Source: Microbacterium sp. 11MF
GTDB lineage: Bacteria > Actinomycetota > Actinomycetes > Actinomycetales > Microbacteriaceae
Reading direction: 5' to 3'
Length of the DNA: 64,000 nt
Assembly: GCF_000383475.1 (NCBI RefSeq)
Contig: NZ_KB911460.1
Coordinates: 960,384 to 1,024,383, forward strand
Shown: positions 27,586-36,862 of the stretch, piece by piece
How the letters are laid out: each line of letters begins with the position of its first letter
Position numbering within the stretch: position 1 is the stretch's first letter
Made by a program: the position numbers and the translations under genes
The notes under the pieces: model-generated
What the model was told of the DNA's origin: nothing
Databases searched by the model: none
The model's input: the letters and a program-made list of their open reading frames with translations, nothing else

Positions 27586-29127
27586 ATGGCCGCGAGGCCG
27601 CGAAAGGATCACATGACCGACACCACCACCCCTGCCGCGACGGACGAGCCGGTGGACCCGGTAGACCGCGTGCTGGCGCGAGCGGAGTCGCGTTCGGGGG
27701 TGCGCGTGTTCGGCGCCGCACAGGCGCTGCAGGACGAGAGCACCGTTGCCTACGGCGACACGGACGGCGACCAGTGGGACCGCGAGGAGCGCGCCGCGCT
27801 CCGCCGCGTCCCGGGGCTGTCCACCGAACTCGAGGACGTCACCGAGGTCGAGTACCGCCAGCTGCGGCTGGAGAACGTCGTGCTCGTGGGCGTCTACCCC
27901 CAGGGGTCGACGGAGGATGCCGAGAACTCGTTGCGCGAGCTCGCCGCACTCGCCGAGACAGCCGGGGCCGTCGTCCTCGACGGCGTGCTGCAGCGTCGTC
28001 CGCATCCCGATCCCGCGACGTACATCGGCCGCGGTAAGGCGGCGGAACTCCGCGACCTGGTCGTCGCCGTCGGTGCCGACACGGTCATCGCCGACACCGA
28101 GCTCGCGCCCAGCCAGCGACGCGCCCTCGAGGACGTCGTCAAGGTCAAGGTCATCGACCGGACCACCGTCATCCTCGACATCTTCAGCCAGCACGCGAAG
28201 AGCCGAGAGGGCAAGGCGCAGGTCGAACTCGCCCAGCTCGAATACCTCCTTCCGCGCCTGCGCGGCTGGGGTGACTCGATGAGCCGACAGGCCGGTGGCC
28301 AGGTCGGCGCCGGCGGCGCCGGTATGGGCTCGCGCGGTCCGGGTGAGACGAAGATCGAGCTCGACCGCCGACGCATCCGCACGCGCATGGCGATGCTGCG
28401 CCGTCAGATCCGCGACTTCAAGCCGGCCCGTGAGGCCAAGCGTGCCGAGCGCAAGCGCAACACGATCCCGTCGGTCGCGATCGCCGGGTACACGAACGCC
28501 GGCAAGTCGAGTCTGCTCAACAAGCTGACGAGCGCGGGCGTCCTCGTCGAGAACGCGCTGTTCGCGACCCTGGACGCGACCGTCCGTCGCGCGCAGGCGG
28601 CCGACGGTCGGGTCTACACGCTCACCGACACCGTCGGGTTCGTCCGCAACCTCCCGCACCAGCTGGTCGAGGCGTTCCGCTCGACGCTCGAGGAGGTCGG
28701 CGACGCGGACGTCATCGTGCACGTCGTCGACGGGTCGCACCCCGACCCGGCCGCACAGCTCGCGACCGTCCGCGACGTCATGGGCGATGTGGGGGCGCGC
28801 TCGACGAACGAGATCGTCGTCTTCAACAAGGCCGACCTGATCGACCCCGACACGCGCCTCGTGCTGCGCGGCCTCGAGCCGAAGGCGCACTTCGTCTCGT
28901 CGCGCACCGGCGAAGGCATCGTCGAGCTGCGCGCGACGATCGAGGACGCTCTGCCGTTGCCGGCCGTCGAGGTCCACGCGCTCGTCCCGTACGACCGCGG
29001 CGATCTCGTCAGCGCCGTCCACGAGTCCGGTCATATCCTGTCGACCCGTCATGAGGAGGGCGGCACCGCCGTCCACGCCCACGTGTCGGAGCGGCTGGCG
29101 GCCGAGCTCGCGCCGTACGCGCGCTGA
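27586..29127 (+). CDS. hflX: Ribosome-rescue GTPase HflX
   Basis: Splits stalled 70S ribosomes and is GTP-dependent. 513 residues from ATG 27586, or 504 from ATG 27613, which has its own AAAGGA (27603-27608). The N-terminal HflX domain carries VVDGVLQRR-like VVLDGVLQRRPHPDPATYIGRGKA and LRGWGDSMSRQAGGQVGAGGAGMGSRGPGE is its glycine-rich signature region. G domain: G1 GYTNAGKSSLLN, G3 DTVGF, G4 NKAD. Adjacent conserved partners are dapF and lexA, as in other actinobacteria. Confidence 0.95.
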   Translation: MAARPRKDHMTDTTTPAATDEPVDPVDRVLARAESRSGVRVFGAAQALQDESTVAYGDTDGDQWDREERAALRRVPGLSTELEDVTEVEYRQLRLENVVLVGVYPQGSTEDAENSLRELAALAETAGAVVLDGVLQRRPHPDPATYIGRGKAAELRDLVVAVGADTVIADTELAPSQRRALEDVVKVKVIDRTTVILDIFSQHAKSREGKAQVELAQLEYLLPRLRGWGDSMSRQAGGQVGAGGAGMGSRGPGETKIELDRRRIRTRMAMLRRQIRDFKPAREAKRAERKRNTIPSVAIAGYTNAGKSSLLNKLTSAGVLVENALFATLDATVRRAQAADGRVYTLTDTVGFVRNLPHQLVEAFRSTLEEVGDADVIVHVVDGSHPDPAAQLATVRDVMGDVGARSTNEIVVFNKADLIDPDTRLVLRGLEPKAHFVSSRTGEGIVELRATIEDALPLPAVEVHALVPYDRGDLVSAVHESGHILSTRHEEGGTAVHAHVSERLAAELAPYAR

Positions 29128-29142
29128 CCGATCGGCTCGGAC

Positions 29143-31053
29143 TCAGCTGAGCGCGATCGCGGGGACCCCGGGGGTCTCGAAGCCGAACACCTGACCGAGG
29201 AAGGCCAGCTCGGATTCGAGCGCGTGCACGACGGTCTCCGCTCGTCGGAACCCGTGCCCCTCGCCGTCGTACAGGACGTAGGCGTACGGCACGCCGCGTC
29301 CGGCCAGGGCGTCGCGGATGGCCTCCGCCTGCGTCGGCGGCACGACCGCGTCGTCCGATCCCTGCAGGAGCAGGACCGGCACGCGGAAGCCCTCCGTGTG
29401 GCTGAGCGGTGAGCGCTCGAGGTACAACGCCTCCGCCGCGGGGAGCGGCCCGATGAGACCGTCGAGGTAGCGGGCCTCGAAGTCGTGGGTGTCGGTGGCG
29501 AGCAGGCGCGCGTCTCCGACGCCGTAGCGGGAGATCCCCGCGGCGAAGACGTCGGTGCCGACGAGGGCCGCGAGCACGGTCCAGCCGCCGGCCGAGCTCC
29601 CCGCGATCGCCAGGCGCGCGGCATCCGCTCGTCCCTCCGCGGCGAGACCGGATGCCGCGGCTGCGACATCGTCGCGATCGACGACGCCCCATTGCCCGCG
29701 GAGCCGATCGCGATAGGCCCGCCCGTAGCCGGTCGAGCCGCCGTAGTTCACCTCGACGACGCCGATGCCCCGGCTCGTGAAGAAGGTGATCCGGCTGTCG
29801 GCCACACCTCCGACGTGGGCCGTCGGGCCGCCGTGCACGAGGGCGATGTACGGCGGAAGTTCGCCCTCGGGCGCCGTGTGGTGCGGGTTGGTGGGCGGGT
29901 GATCGAACGCGTGGACGTCGCCGTGGCGGCTGTGCACCGTGAAGGGGCGCGCCGGGGGGATCCACTCGTCGCCGAGGTCGGAGCGCGAGCCCACGACGAG
30001 CGTCACGTCGCCGTGTTCGTCGAGCTGCCAGATGCCGGTGACCCCGGGCGCCATCCCCGACACCAGCACGCGGGATCCGAGGGCATCCTCGACGACCGCG
30101 CGCGATCGGACGGGGATGCCGGTCGCGCGGGCGGTCCCCTCCGCGTCGATGCGCACCACCTCGTCGGCGCCGTGCGTCCGGACCGCGACGATCCCGCCGT
30201 CCGGCAGGAGTGCGTACCACCGGACGCCGAGCACCCACAGCCCGCCTCCGGTGTCGGCGTCCGCGGGGGCGATCGGGTCCGGCGGAAGATCGGATGCCAC
30301 GTCCCGCCGCCACAGGTTCCACCGACCGGCGTTCGGCCCGGCCGAGGGGTCGTCGAGCCAGACGAGCCGGCCGGAGGCATCCCACTCCGGCTGAAGTGCC
30401 GCTGTCTCGCCGGACGTGATCGGGCGCCAGGTCGTCACGGTGCCGTCGGCGAGGTCTCCGACCCGGATCTGCGTGCGGTCCCAGGGCATGTCCGGGTGGT
30501 CCCACGCCACCCAGGCGAGGTGCCTGCCGTCGTGCGACAGCGCCGGTTGCGCGAGGAAGTCGCTTCCCCCGACGATCTCGCGCGCCTCGCCGCCGCCCTG
30601 GGGGATGGACACGATCGATCGCCGTGGCACGGGGCTGCCGTCGTGCACTTCCCGGATCGCGAGCAGCACCCCGTGCTCCCACCGCAGGCCGCCGTGACGG
30701 GCCTGCGGGTCGTCGGGGGTGAGCGGCGTCGGCTCCTCTCCTCTGCGGAGCGACCAGACGCGCTGATCGGACTTCTCGACGAAGTAGAGCCGGCCGTCCT
30801 CATCGGTCGTCCACGACCCGCCGCCGTACTCGTGCACGCGGGAGCGCGCGCTCCACGGGGCGGGGAGGAGATCCTCGACCTCGCCGTCGACCGAGCGCCG
30901 GATCGACGAGCGACCGCCCTGATCGGGCAGCGACTCTCCCCACCAGACCTCGTCGGCCACGAAACGTGCACCGTCGTAACGCGGCGCCGCGGCGGAGGCG
31001 TCCGCAGCGGACAGGGGCGAGATCCACGAACCGTAAGGAGCGACCGTCGTCAT
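29143..31053 (-). CDS. S9-family prolyl oligopeptidase-like peptidase
   Basis: 636 residues. The N-terminal half is a beta-propeller made of repeats around residues 30-370; the C-terminal half is an alpha/beta hydrolase catalytic domain with the nucleophile in IAGSSAGGWTVL, an acidic residue in LLQGSDDAVVPP and the His in YDGEGHGFR. Actinobacterial relatives hydrolyse dipeptidyl or acyl-peptide substrates in the cytosol; the exact specificity is unknown. TAGCGT stands 6 nt before its ATG on the minus strand, so it is probably leaderless. It separates hflX from lexA. Confidence 0.9.
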   Translation of the reverse strand: MTTVAPYGSWISPLSAADASAAAPRYDGARFVADEVWWGESLPDQGGRSSIRRSVDGEVEDLLPAPWSARSRVHEYGGGSWTTDEDGRLYFVEKSDQRVWSLRRGEEPTPLTPDDPQARHGGLRWEHGVLLAIREVHDGSPVPRRSIVSIPQGGGEAREIVGGSDFLAQPALSHDGRHLAWVAWDHPDMPWDRTQIRVGDLADGTVTTWRPITSGETAALQPEWDASGRLVWLDDPSAGPNAGRWNLWRRDVASDLPPDPIAPADADTGGGLWVLGVRWYALLPDGGIVAVRTHGADEVVRIDAEGTARATGIPVRSRAVVEDALGSRVLVSGMAPGVTGIWQLDEHGDVTLVVGSRSDLGDEWIPPARPFTVHSRHGDVHAFDHPPTNPHHTAPEGELPPYIALVHGGPTAHVGGVADSRITFFTSRGIGVVEVNYGGSTGYGRAYRDRLRGQWGVVDRDDVAAAASGLAAEGRADAARLAIAGSSAGGWTVLAALVGTDVFAAGISRYGVGDARLLATDTHDFEARYLDGLIGPLPAAEALYLERSPLSHTEGFRVPVLLLQGSDDAVVPPTQAEAIRDALAGRGVPYAYVLYDGEGHGFRRAETVVHALESELAFLGQVFGFETPGVPAIALS

Positions 31054-31059
31054 GCCCTC

Positions 31060-31065
31060 ACGCTA
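31060..31065 (-). promoter_or_regulatory. Leaderless promoter of the S9 peptidase gene
   Basis: Minus-strand TAGCGT (31065 down to 31060), 6 nt before ATG 31053. It lies in the 32-nt gap after lexA. Confidence 0.6.
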
Positions 31066-31085
31066 CGCGGTGGCGCCCACCCGGA

Positions 31086-31751
31086 TCACACGGCTCGAAG
31101 GACAGCGACGACCTTCCCGAGGACGACCGCGTCGTCGCCGAGGATCGGCTCGAACGCGGAGTTGCGGGGGAGGAGCCAGGTGTGTCCGTCGCGCTGGCGG
31201 AACGTCTTGACGGTGGCTTCGCCGTCGAGCATCGCCGCGACGATCTCACCATTGGACGCATCCGCCTGCGAGCGCACGACGACCCAGTCGCCATCGCAGA
31301 TGGCGGCGTCGATCATCGAGTCCCCCGACACCCTCAGCATGAACAGGTCGCCCTTGCCGACGAGCTGACGGGGAAGGGGGAAGATCTCCTCGACCTGCTG
31401 CTCGGCGGTGATCGGTACCCCCGCGGCAATGCGTCCGACCAGGGGGACCATGGCGGCGTCGCCCACGGCGGGCGCGGCATCGGCCGGGTTCTCCCCGGCG
31501 GCGCCCGGGAGGTCGATGAGGACCTCCATAGCCCGGGTCTTGCCGGGATCGCGACGGAGGTACCCGCTCAGCTCGAGCTGATTGAGCTGATGGGTGACGC
31601 TCGAGAGCGACTTCAAGCCGACCGCATCCCCGATCTCACGCATGCTCGGCGGATACCCGTAGCGAGCGATCGACCGCTGGATCACCTCGAGGATCGCGAG
31701 CTGCTTGTCGCTCAGGCTCTTGCGCCGGCGGGTCTGCGGCTTGTCGCTCAT
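31086..31751 (-). CDS. lexA: SOS repressor LexA
   Basis: 221 residues from ATG 31751, which has AAAGGA as RBS; longer in-frame starts are shadows. The N-terminal winged HTH reads [26 protein letters not shown]. Autocleavage site Ala-Gly is in GRIAAGVP, catalytic Ser in RVSGDSMID and Lys in GEATVKTF, so the repressor is complete and RecA-cleavable. It is transcribed away from a LysM gene with an SOS box in the shared intergenic region, the same arrangement as lexA with divS, yneA or chiZ in other Gram-positives. Confidence 0.97.
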   Translation of the reverse strand: MSDKPQTRRRKSLSDKQLAILEVIQRSIARYGYPPSMREIGDAVGLKSLSSVTHQLNQLELSGYLRRDPGKTRAMEVLIDLPGAAGENPADAAPAVGDAAMVPLVGRIAAGVPITAEQQVEEIFPLPRQLVGKGDLFMLRVSGDSMIDAAICDGDWVVVRSQADASNGEIVAAMLDGEATVKTFRQRDGHTWLLPRNSAFEPILGDDAVVLGKVVAVLRAV

Positions 31752-31856
31752 GTCGTTCCTTTCACGGCCCTGCGTCCCCGCCGGCTTCCCGGGCGTCGGA
31801 CGTCGAGCCGGGGGCACTCGCCTTCGAATGTCGGAGGTTGGTGATGGGCTCTGTTC

Positions 31857-31880
31857 ATCGAAACCGTATCCGGTGTCGAT
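31857..31880. repeat. 24-bp inverted repeat between lexA and the LysM gene
   Basis: ATCGAAACCG and CGGTGTCGAT pair with one mismatch around a TATC centre. It falls about 105-130 nt upstream of the lexA ATG, inside its probable leader, so it may be an RNA hairpin or an operator for a factor other than LexA. Confidence 0.45.
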
Positions 31881-31939
31881 GGGATCGTCCCGTAGCCGAC
31901 CGCGTGTCGTCTTCGATCGATCTGCGGATAACCGCTCTC

Positions 31940-31972
31940 TTGACAGTGTACGAACATCGAAGATAGATTCGG
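31940..31972. promoter_or_regulatory. Divergent lexA / LysM promoters with an SOS box
   Basis: On the plus strand TTGACA (31940-31945), 18 nt and TAGATT (31964-31969) form a strong promoter. TCGAAGATAGATTCGG at 31957-31972 is an SOS-like box (half-sites TCGAA and TTCGG) lying over that -10. On the minus strand TACACT (31950 down to 31945) could be the lexA -10, overlapping the plus-strand -35. One bound LexA dimer would then shut off both genes. The rest of the 304-nt gap holds no ORF that I trust. Confidence 0.7.
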
Positions 31973-31979
31973 AAGAGAA

Positions 31980-32019
31980 CTTCGCACCCGCCCGTCCCGG
32001 CCGATGGGCGGGGGCGAAG
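31980..32019 (+). promoter_or_regulatory. 5'-terminal hairpin of the LysM gene mRNA
   Basis: Arms 31980-31993 and 32006-32019 pair over 14 positions with one mismatch. The predicted transcription start (about 31976) is within a few nt of the stem, so the mRNA would begin with a stable hairpin, well clear of the RBS (GAGGAGG near 32044-32050). Confidence 0.6.
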
Positions 32020-32055
32020 ATCTCATCTGACCGGGGTTGCCCCGAGGAGGACACC

Positions 32056-32430
32056 ATGAACTCGATCACCACCATCACGCCCGCCCGTCCGGTTGCTGTC
32101 CGCACCCGTCTGCGTCTCACGACGCGTGGGCGCCGCGTCCTCATGACCGTTGCGACTCTGCCTGCCGTCGTCGCCCTGGGTGTCGGCATCCTTTCGGGTG
32201 GCGGCGCACTCGCCAGTGGCGATGCGGGCACGCCCGCGGGTTCTTTCAGCACCGTGACCGTTCTGCCCGGCGACTCGCTGTGGACCATCGCCCAGGACAT
32301 CGCACCCGACAGCGACCCGCGTGACGTCATCGACGAGATCGTCCGCCTCAACGCCCTCCCGTCCACCGCCGTCGACGCCGGCGAGTCCCTCGCGATCCCC
32401 GCCTCCTACAGTGCTCAGGCGGCCGAATAA
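32056..32430 (+). CDS. LysM-domain SOS-linked cell-division suppressor (ChiZ/DivS/YneA-like)
   Basis: 124 residues from ATG 32056 with GAGGAGG upstream. A basic N-terminus, one transmembrane segment (about residues 28-52, [25 protein letters not shown]) and a C-terminal LysM domain ([18 protein letters not shown] to ESLAIPA). Size, topology and position opposite lexA match the SOS-induced division inhibitors YneA (Bacillus), DivS (Corynebacterium) and ChiZ/Rv2719c (Mycobacterium). These small proteins are poorly conserved, so the role is inferred from context. Overlying SOS box and strong promoter support damage induction. Confidence 0.8.
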   Translation: MNSITTITPARPVAVRTRLRLTTRGRRVLMTVATLPAVVALGVGILSGGGALASGDAGTPAGSFSTVTVLPGDSLWTIAQDIAPDSDPRDVIDEIVRLNALPSTAVDAGESLAIPASYSAQAAE

Positions 32431-32445
32431 GGCGTCGTGACGCCC

Positions 32446-32457
32446 TACGATGGCGGG
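32446..32457 (+). promoter_or_regulatory. hisC leaderless promoter (-10 TACGAT)
   Basis: TACGAT at 32446-32451, 6 nt before GTG 32458. It lies downstream of the in-frame GTG at 32437, which is therefore unlikely to be the start. Confidence 0.65.
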
Positions 32458-33531
32458 GTGAGTGCGAGTCTCGACGACCTACCCCTCCGTGACGACCTGC
32501 GCGGTCAGATCCCGTATGGGGCCCCGCAGGCCTCCCTCCCGGTGACGTTGAACGTCAACGAGAACACCCACCCTGTTCCCGAAGACGTCGCGGACGACAT
32601 CCTGGATGCTGTCGCTCAGGCGCTCCGCGACATCAACCGGTACCCCGACCGCGAGTTCACGGTGCTGCGAGAGGGGTTCGCCGACTACCTCGGCCACGGT
32701 CTCGAACCGGAGCAGATCTGGGCGGCGAACGGTTCGAACGAAGTCCTCCACCACCTGCTGCAGGCGTTCGCCGGCCCGGGGCGGACGGCGTTCGGGTTCT
32801 CGCCGACGTACTCGATGTATCCGCTGCTGACGGGGGCGACGGGCGCCACGTACGTCAGCGGCTCCCGCGGCGAGGACTTCACGCTCACCGCGGCCGACGC
32901 CGCCGAGCAGGTCGAGCGTGCACAGCCCGATGTCGTGTTCCTCTGCTCGCCGAACAACCCGACGGGCACGCCCCTCTCCCTCGATGTCATCGAGGCGGTC
33001 TACGACGCGTCCCAGGGCATCGTGATCGTCGACGAGGCATACCAGGAGTTCGCGCCGCACGACGAGCCCTCGGCGCTGACCCTTCTCCACGGGCGCGAGC
33101 GTCTCGTCGTCTCCCGGACGATGAGCAAGGCCTTCGCCTTCGCCGGTGCGCGGGTGGGGTACCTCGCCGCCGACCCTGCGGTGATCGACGCACTCCGGCT
33201 GGTGCGCCTGCCGTACCACCTGAGCGCGCTCACGCAGGCGGCTGCGACCGCTGCCCTGCGGCACGCGCCCACGATGCTCCGGATGGTCGATGACATCGTC
33301 GCCCAGCGCGACCGGATCTCCGCCACCCTCAGCGCCCTCGGGTACTCGCCCTACGAGAGCTGGTCGAACTTCGTCCTCTTCGGCGGCGTCGATGACCCGC
33401 AGGCCACGTGGCAGGGCTTGTACGACCGCGGCATCCTCGTCCGGGACGTCGGGCTGCCGCACACCCTCCGCGTCTCCGCGGGCAGTGAAGAGGAGTCGAC
33501 GGCATTCCTCGAGGCGCTCGCCTCGCTCTGA
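32458..33531 (+). CDS. hisC: Histidinol-phosphate aminotransferase
   Basis: PLP enzyme of histidine synthesis, 357 residues from GTG 32458. PLP-binding Lys in VVSRTMSKAFAFAGARVGYL; the substrate and cofactor motifs NVNENTHPVP, ANGSNEVLHHLLQAFAGPG, CSPNNPTGTPL and VDEAYQEF are intact. No hisD lies upstream, where it is often found; hisC begins the cluster. hisB follows with its own leaderless promoter. Confidence 0.95.
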   Translation: MSASLDDLPLRDDLRGQIPYGAPQASLPVTLNVNENTHPVPEDVADDILDAVAQALRDINRYPDREFTVLREGFADYLGHGLEPEQIWAANGSNEVLHHLLQAFAGPGRTAFGFSPTYSMYPLLTGATGATYVSGSRGEDFTLTAADAAEQVERAQPDVVFLCSPNNPTGTPLSLDVIEAVYDASQGIVIVDEAYQEFAPHDEPSALTLLHGRERLVVSRTMSKAFAFAGARVGYLAADPAVIDALRLVRLPYHLSALTQAAATAALRHAPTMLRMVDDIVAQRDRISATLSALGYSPYESWSNFVLFGGVDDPQATWQGLYDRGILVRDVGLPHTLRVSAGSEEESTAFLEALASL

Positions 33532-33575
33532 GTCGCACCGCGACATCGGGCGGCGGGACGGATGCCGCGCGTCGA

Positions 33576-33587
33576 TAGACTCGACGC
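33576..33587 (+). promoter_or_regulatory. hisB leaderless promoter (-10 TAGACT)
   Basis: TAGACT at 33576-33581, 6 nt before ATG 33588. Confidence 0.65.
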
Positions 33588-34199
33588 ATGAGCACCCCCG
33601 CGTCCCGCACCGCCTCCGTCCGGCGTGCGACCAGCGAGTCGACGATCGAGCTCGAGCTGGATCTCGACGGCACCGGCCAGAGCACGATCGACACGACAGT
33701 GCCGTTCTTCGACCACCTGCTCACGGCTTTCGCGAAACACTCGCTCACCGATCTGACCGTCCGCGCGACGGGCGACACGCACATCGACGCTCACCACACG
33801 GTGGAGGACACGGCGATCGTCCTCGGGCAGGCCATCCGTCAGGCGCTCGGCGACAAGGCGGGCATCTCCCGCTACGGCGACGCCCTCGTTCCCCTCGATG
33901 AGGCACTCGCCCAGGCGGTCGTGGACATCAGCGGGCGTCCGTACCTGGTTCACTCCGGAGAGCCCGAGGGGTACGAGTTCCACCTCATCGGCGGCCACTT
34001 CACCGGCTCGCTCGTCCGCCACGCGTTCGAGGCGATCGCGTTCCACGCGGGTCTGACCGTCCACGTCACGCTGGTCGGCGGACGCGACCCCCACCACATC
34101 GCCGAGGCCGAGTTCAAGGCGTTCGCGCGCGCCTTCCGTCAGGCGAAGGCGCTCGATCCGCTCGTCCAGGGCATCCCGAGCACGAAGGGCGCCCTGTGA
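33588..34199 (+). CDS. hisB: Imidazoleglycerol-phosphate dehydratase
   Basis: Mn-dependent dehydratase, 203 residues, monofunctional (no N-terminal histidinol-phosphatase domain). Two His-rich metal motifs are seen: [20 protein letters not shown] and [20 protein letters not shown], with [15 protein letters not shown] between start and first motif. It overlaps hisH by 4 nt (GTGA). Confidence 0.96.
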   Translation: MSTPASRTASVRRATSESTIELELDLDGTGQSTIDTTVPFFDHLLTAFAKHSLTDLTVRATGDTHIDAHHTVEDTAIVLGQAIRQALGDKAGISRYGDALVPLDEALAQAVVDISGRPYLVHSGEPEGYEFHLIGGHFTGSLVRHAFEAIAFHAGLTVHVTLVGGRDPHHIAEAEFKAFARAFRQAKALDPLVQGIPSTKGAL

Positions 34200-34843
34200 C
34201 CGCAGCACCGGTCGTCGCGGTTCTCGATTACGGCTCCGGCAACGTCCACTCGGCTGTCAAAGCGCTGATCGAGGCGGGCGCCGATGCGCGACTGACCAAG
34301 GATCGCGGCCTCATCGCGGACGCGGCCGGATTGCTCGTCCCGGGAGTCGGCGCGTTCTCCGCGGTCATGTCCGCACTCCGCGCGAGTCGCGGTGACGAGC
34401 TCATCGGTCGCCGCCTGGCGGGCGGGATGCCGGTGCTCGGCATCTGCGTCGGGATGCAGGTCATGTTCGAACTCGGCGTCGAGCGCGGGGTCGACACCGA
34501 GGGGATGGGGGAGTGGCCGGGGTCGGTCACCGAACTCCAGGCGCCGGTGCTTCCGCACATGGGGTGGAACACCGTCCGCACGGGCGAGGGCTCCACGCTG
34601 TTCGCCGGTCTCGAGGACGAGCGGTTCTACTTCGTCCACTCCTACGGTGCGCAGGACTGGACGCTCGACGTCATCAAGCCGTTCCGCGAGCCGGTGCTGA
34701 CCTGGTGCGACTACGGCCGGCCGTTCCTCGCGGCCGTCGAGAACGGCCCGCTCTCGGCGACGCAGTTCCACCCTGAGAAGTCGGGGACCGCCGGCATCCG
34801 CTTGCTCTCCAACTGGATCTCCTCGCTCCCTGCGTCGGAGTAA
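34196..34843 (+). CDS. hisH: Imidazole glycerol phosphate synthase, glutamine amidotransferase subunit
   Basis: 215 residues, GTG start overlapping hisB. Provides ammonia to HisF. Class I amidotransferase triad: Cys in [13 protein letters not shown], His and Glu in [11 protein letters not shown]-terminal [19 protein letters not shown] is the family signature. The partner hisF is not in this window. Confidence 0.95.
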   Translation: MTAAPVVAVLDYGSGNVHSAVKALIEAGADARLTKDRGLIADAAGLLVPGVGAFSAVMSALRASRGDELIGRRLAGGMPVLGICVGMQVMFELGVERGVDTEGMGEWPGSVTELQAPVLPHMGWNTVRTGEGSTLFAGLEDERFYFVHSYGAQDWTLDVIKPFREPVLTWCDYGRPFLAAVENGPLSATQFHPEKSGTAGIRLLSNWISSLPASE

Positions 34844-34854
34844 CCTGTCCCCTT
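34841..34854 (+). promoter_or_regulatory. Candidate priA promoter (-10 TAACCT)
   Basis: TAACCT at 34841-34846 stands 8 nt before GTG 34855; the TAA is the hisH stop codon. Confidence 0.45.
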
Positions 34855-35640
34855 GTGCGCGCGCCCGGCGTGCACCCCATCCCACCCGGAGCCATGAACG
34901 AATTCGCATCCACGCCCGAACTGACCCTGCTGCCCGCTGTGGACGTCGCCGACGGCAAGGCCGTCCGACTGACGCAGGGTGAGGCCGGCACCGAGACGAG
35001 CTACGGCGACCCGGTCGACGCAGCGCAGGAGTGGGCACGCCAGGGCGCGGAGTGGATCCACCTCGTCGACCTCGACGCGGCCTTCGGTCGCGGCTCGAAC
35101 GCGTCACTGCTGCGCAAGGTGATCAAATCGCTCCGCGGCGTGAAGGTGGAGCTCTCGGGCGGCATCCGTGACGACGAATCCCTCGACGCGGCGCTCGACT
35201 CCGGTGCGACCCGCATCAACCTCGGCACCGCGGCTCTCGAGAACCCCGAATGGGCGGCCGACGTCATCCTCCGCTACGGCGAGGCGATCGCCGTCGGGCT
35301 CGACGTCCGCGGGACGACCCTGGCAGCCCGCGGGTGGACCCGTGACGGCGGCGACCTGTGGCAGGTCCTGGACCGTCTCGAGGATGCCGGGTGCAGCCGC
35401 TACGTGCTCACCGACGTGACGAAGGACGGCACGCTGCAGGGGCCGAACATCGAGCTGCTGCGGGAGGTCGCCGTCCGCACCGACAAGCCCGTCGTCGCAT
35501 CCGGTGGGATCTCGAGCCTCGACGACATCGCCGCGCTCCGCGAACTCGTCCCGCTGGGCGTCGAGGGCGCGATCGTCGGCAAGGCCCTGTACGCCGGCGC
35601 GTTCACACTGGCCGAGGCGCTGGATGTCGCCGGACACTGA
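34855..35640 (+). CDS. priA: Phosphoribosyl isomerase PriA (HisA/TrpF dual type)
   Basis: 261 residues from GTG 34855, or 248 from ATG 34894 ([21 protein letters not shown]), which is where homologues usually begin. The beta-alpha barrel opens with the catalytic Asp in [15 protein letters not shown]; phosphate-binding GGIRDD and the second half [10 protein letters not shown] repeat the fold, and the second catalytic Asp lies in [15 protein letters not shown]. In actinobacteria this protein serves both histidine and tryptophan synthesis; bifunctionality is inferred from lineage. Confidence 0.9.
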   Translation: MRAPGVHPIPPGAMNEFASTPELTLLPAVDVADGKAVRLTQGEAGTETSYGDPVDAAQEWARQGAEWIHLVDLDAAFGRGSNASLLRKVIKSLRGVKVELSGGIRDDESLDAALDSGATRINLGTAALENPEWAADVILRYGEAIAVGLDVRGTTLAARGWTRDGGDLWQVLDRLEDAGCSRYVLTDVTKDGTLQGPNIELLREVAVRTDKPVVASGGISSLDDIAALRELVPLGVEGAIVGKALYAGAFTLAEALDVAGH

Positions 35641-36403
35641 CCCCCACTCGAGCAGCGCGGCCGATTCCGCCGGCGTCCCCTGGGAGGGGCGGAGCTTCCA
35701 GCCGAACCCCCACAGCGGAGACGACGGCAGCGCTGATCCGGCGCTGCTCGCGGCGCTGACCGCCTTCCACGCGGGTGAGGGGTCGGCGGGAGCCGTCGTC
35801 GACGCCTACCGGACGGCTCGCCTCCTCATCCCCTTGGTCGCCGAGAAGGGCGAGGAGGGTGTCGGCCCCACCGGCTTGACCGTCGACAAGACGCAGGAAC
35901 TCTCGATCGTCACGGTCGCCGCTCCCGACGGCCGTCGCGTGCTGCCGGTGTTCACGTCGGTCGCAGCGATGTCGCGATGGGATGCCGCTGCCCGCCCGGT
36001 CCCCGCCGACGGTATCCGGACCGCGCTCTCGGCCGCGGCGGACGACACGGATCTCATCGTCATCGACCCCGGCAGCGAGACGGAGTTCGTCCTGCGCCGT
36101 CCCGCGGTGTGGGCGATCGGGCAGGGACTGCCGTGGGAGGCTCCGCACGTGTCGCCGGATGTCTTCGCCGGCCTGCAGGAGTCGATCGGCACCGAGCTCG
36201 GTGTCCTGGATCTGTCGGTCGCGACGGGGGACCCCCACTCGCGTCTGCGGGGGCCCGAGCTCGTCGTGAGCCTGCACCTCGTCGACGGTCTCGATCAGCC
36301 CGCGCTCGACGCCATCCTGCAGCGACTCGCATCCCGATGGGCGGCGGACGATCGCGTTGCCGTCCTCGTGGACGCCCTGACGGTCAAACTCGTCCGCGCC
36401 TGA
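35624..36403 (+). CDS. SseB-family protein
   Basis: 259 residues. ATG 35624 lies 17 nt inside the priA end, so translation may be coupled. The core ([50 protein letters not shown]) is the SseB N-terminal domain, also seen in enhanced-serine-sensitivity proteins; [19 protein letters not shown] follows. No activity is known. It commonly follows priA in Microbacteriaceae, ahead of the DUF1844-infC region. Confidence 0.82.
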   Translation: MSPDTDPHSSSAADSAGVPWEGRSFQPNPHSGDDGSADPALLAALTAFHAGEGSAGAVVDAYRTARLLIPLVAEKGEEGVGPTGLTVDKTQELSIVTVAAPDGRRVLPVFTSVAAMSRWDAAARPVPADGIRTALSAAADDTDLIVIDPGSETEFVLRRPAVWAIGQGLPWEAPHVSPDVFAGLQESIGTELGVLDLSVATGDPHSRLRGPELVVSLHLVDGLDQPALDAILQRLASRWAADDRVAVLVDALTVKLVRA

Positions 36404-36408
36404 TACGC

Positions 36409-36442
36409 ACGAAGGGGGATGCCGCACGGCATCCCCCTTCGT
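36409..36442. terminator. Bidirectional terminator between sseB and the DUF1844 gene
   Basis: A perfect 15-bp stem (36409-36423 with 36428-36442) with a GCAC loop, between two convergent genes. It contains GGATGCC in one arm and GGCATCC in the other. Confidence 0.85.
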
Positions 36443-36449
36443 ATCGGTG

Positions 36450-36848
36450 TCAGTTGACGGGACCGGTCCACTTCTCGCCCGGGCCCTTGCCGATCGGGTC
36501 GGGGATCGAGGATGCTTCGCGGAACGCGAGCTGCAGCGTCCGCAGCCCGTCACGGAGCGAGCGCGCGTGCATGTCGCTCACCTCGGGGGCGGCGGCGGTG
36601 ATCAGGCCGGCGAGTGCGTTGATCAGCTTGCGGGCCTCGTCGAGGTCCTTCTGCTGGTCGGGGTCGTCGGCGAGACCGAGTTTCACGGCGGCGGCGCTCA
36701 TGAGGTGAACGGACGTGGTGGTGATCACCTCGACGGCCGGGACGTCCGCGATGTCGCGCGTGGCGGACTGTGCGACCCGCTCCTGTTCTTCCCAGCGCGA
36801 GAGGCGCTCGGGGTCGTGATCACTGTGGTCGGCCGGAATAGTACTCAC
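36450..36848 (-). CDS. DUF1844 domain-containing protein
   Basis: 132 residues from GTG 36848 on the minus strand (VSTIPADHSDHDPERLSRWEE). The DUF1844 core is ATRDIADVPAVEVITTTSVHLMSAAAVKLGL, then KDLDEARKLINALAGLI. The family is alpha-helical, of unknown function and often sits next to infC. It is divergent from infC across 250 nt. Confidence 0.82.
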   Translation of the reverse strand: MSTIPADHSDHDPERLSRWEEQERVAQSATRDIADVPAVEVITTTSVHLMSAAAVKLGLADDPDQQKDLDEARKLINALAGLITAAAPEVSDMHARSLRDGLRTLQLAFREASSIPDPIGKGPGEKWTGPVN

Positions 36849-36862
36849 GTGCTGCTCTCTGC

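Noticed and set aside
31752..31860. tRNA-like or small-RNA gene in the lexA leader
   Set aside because: GC-rich and with short stems, but no cloverleaf, no T-loop and no terminator.
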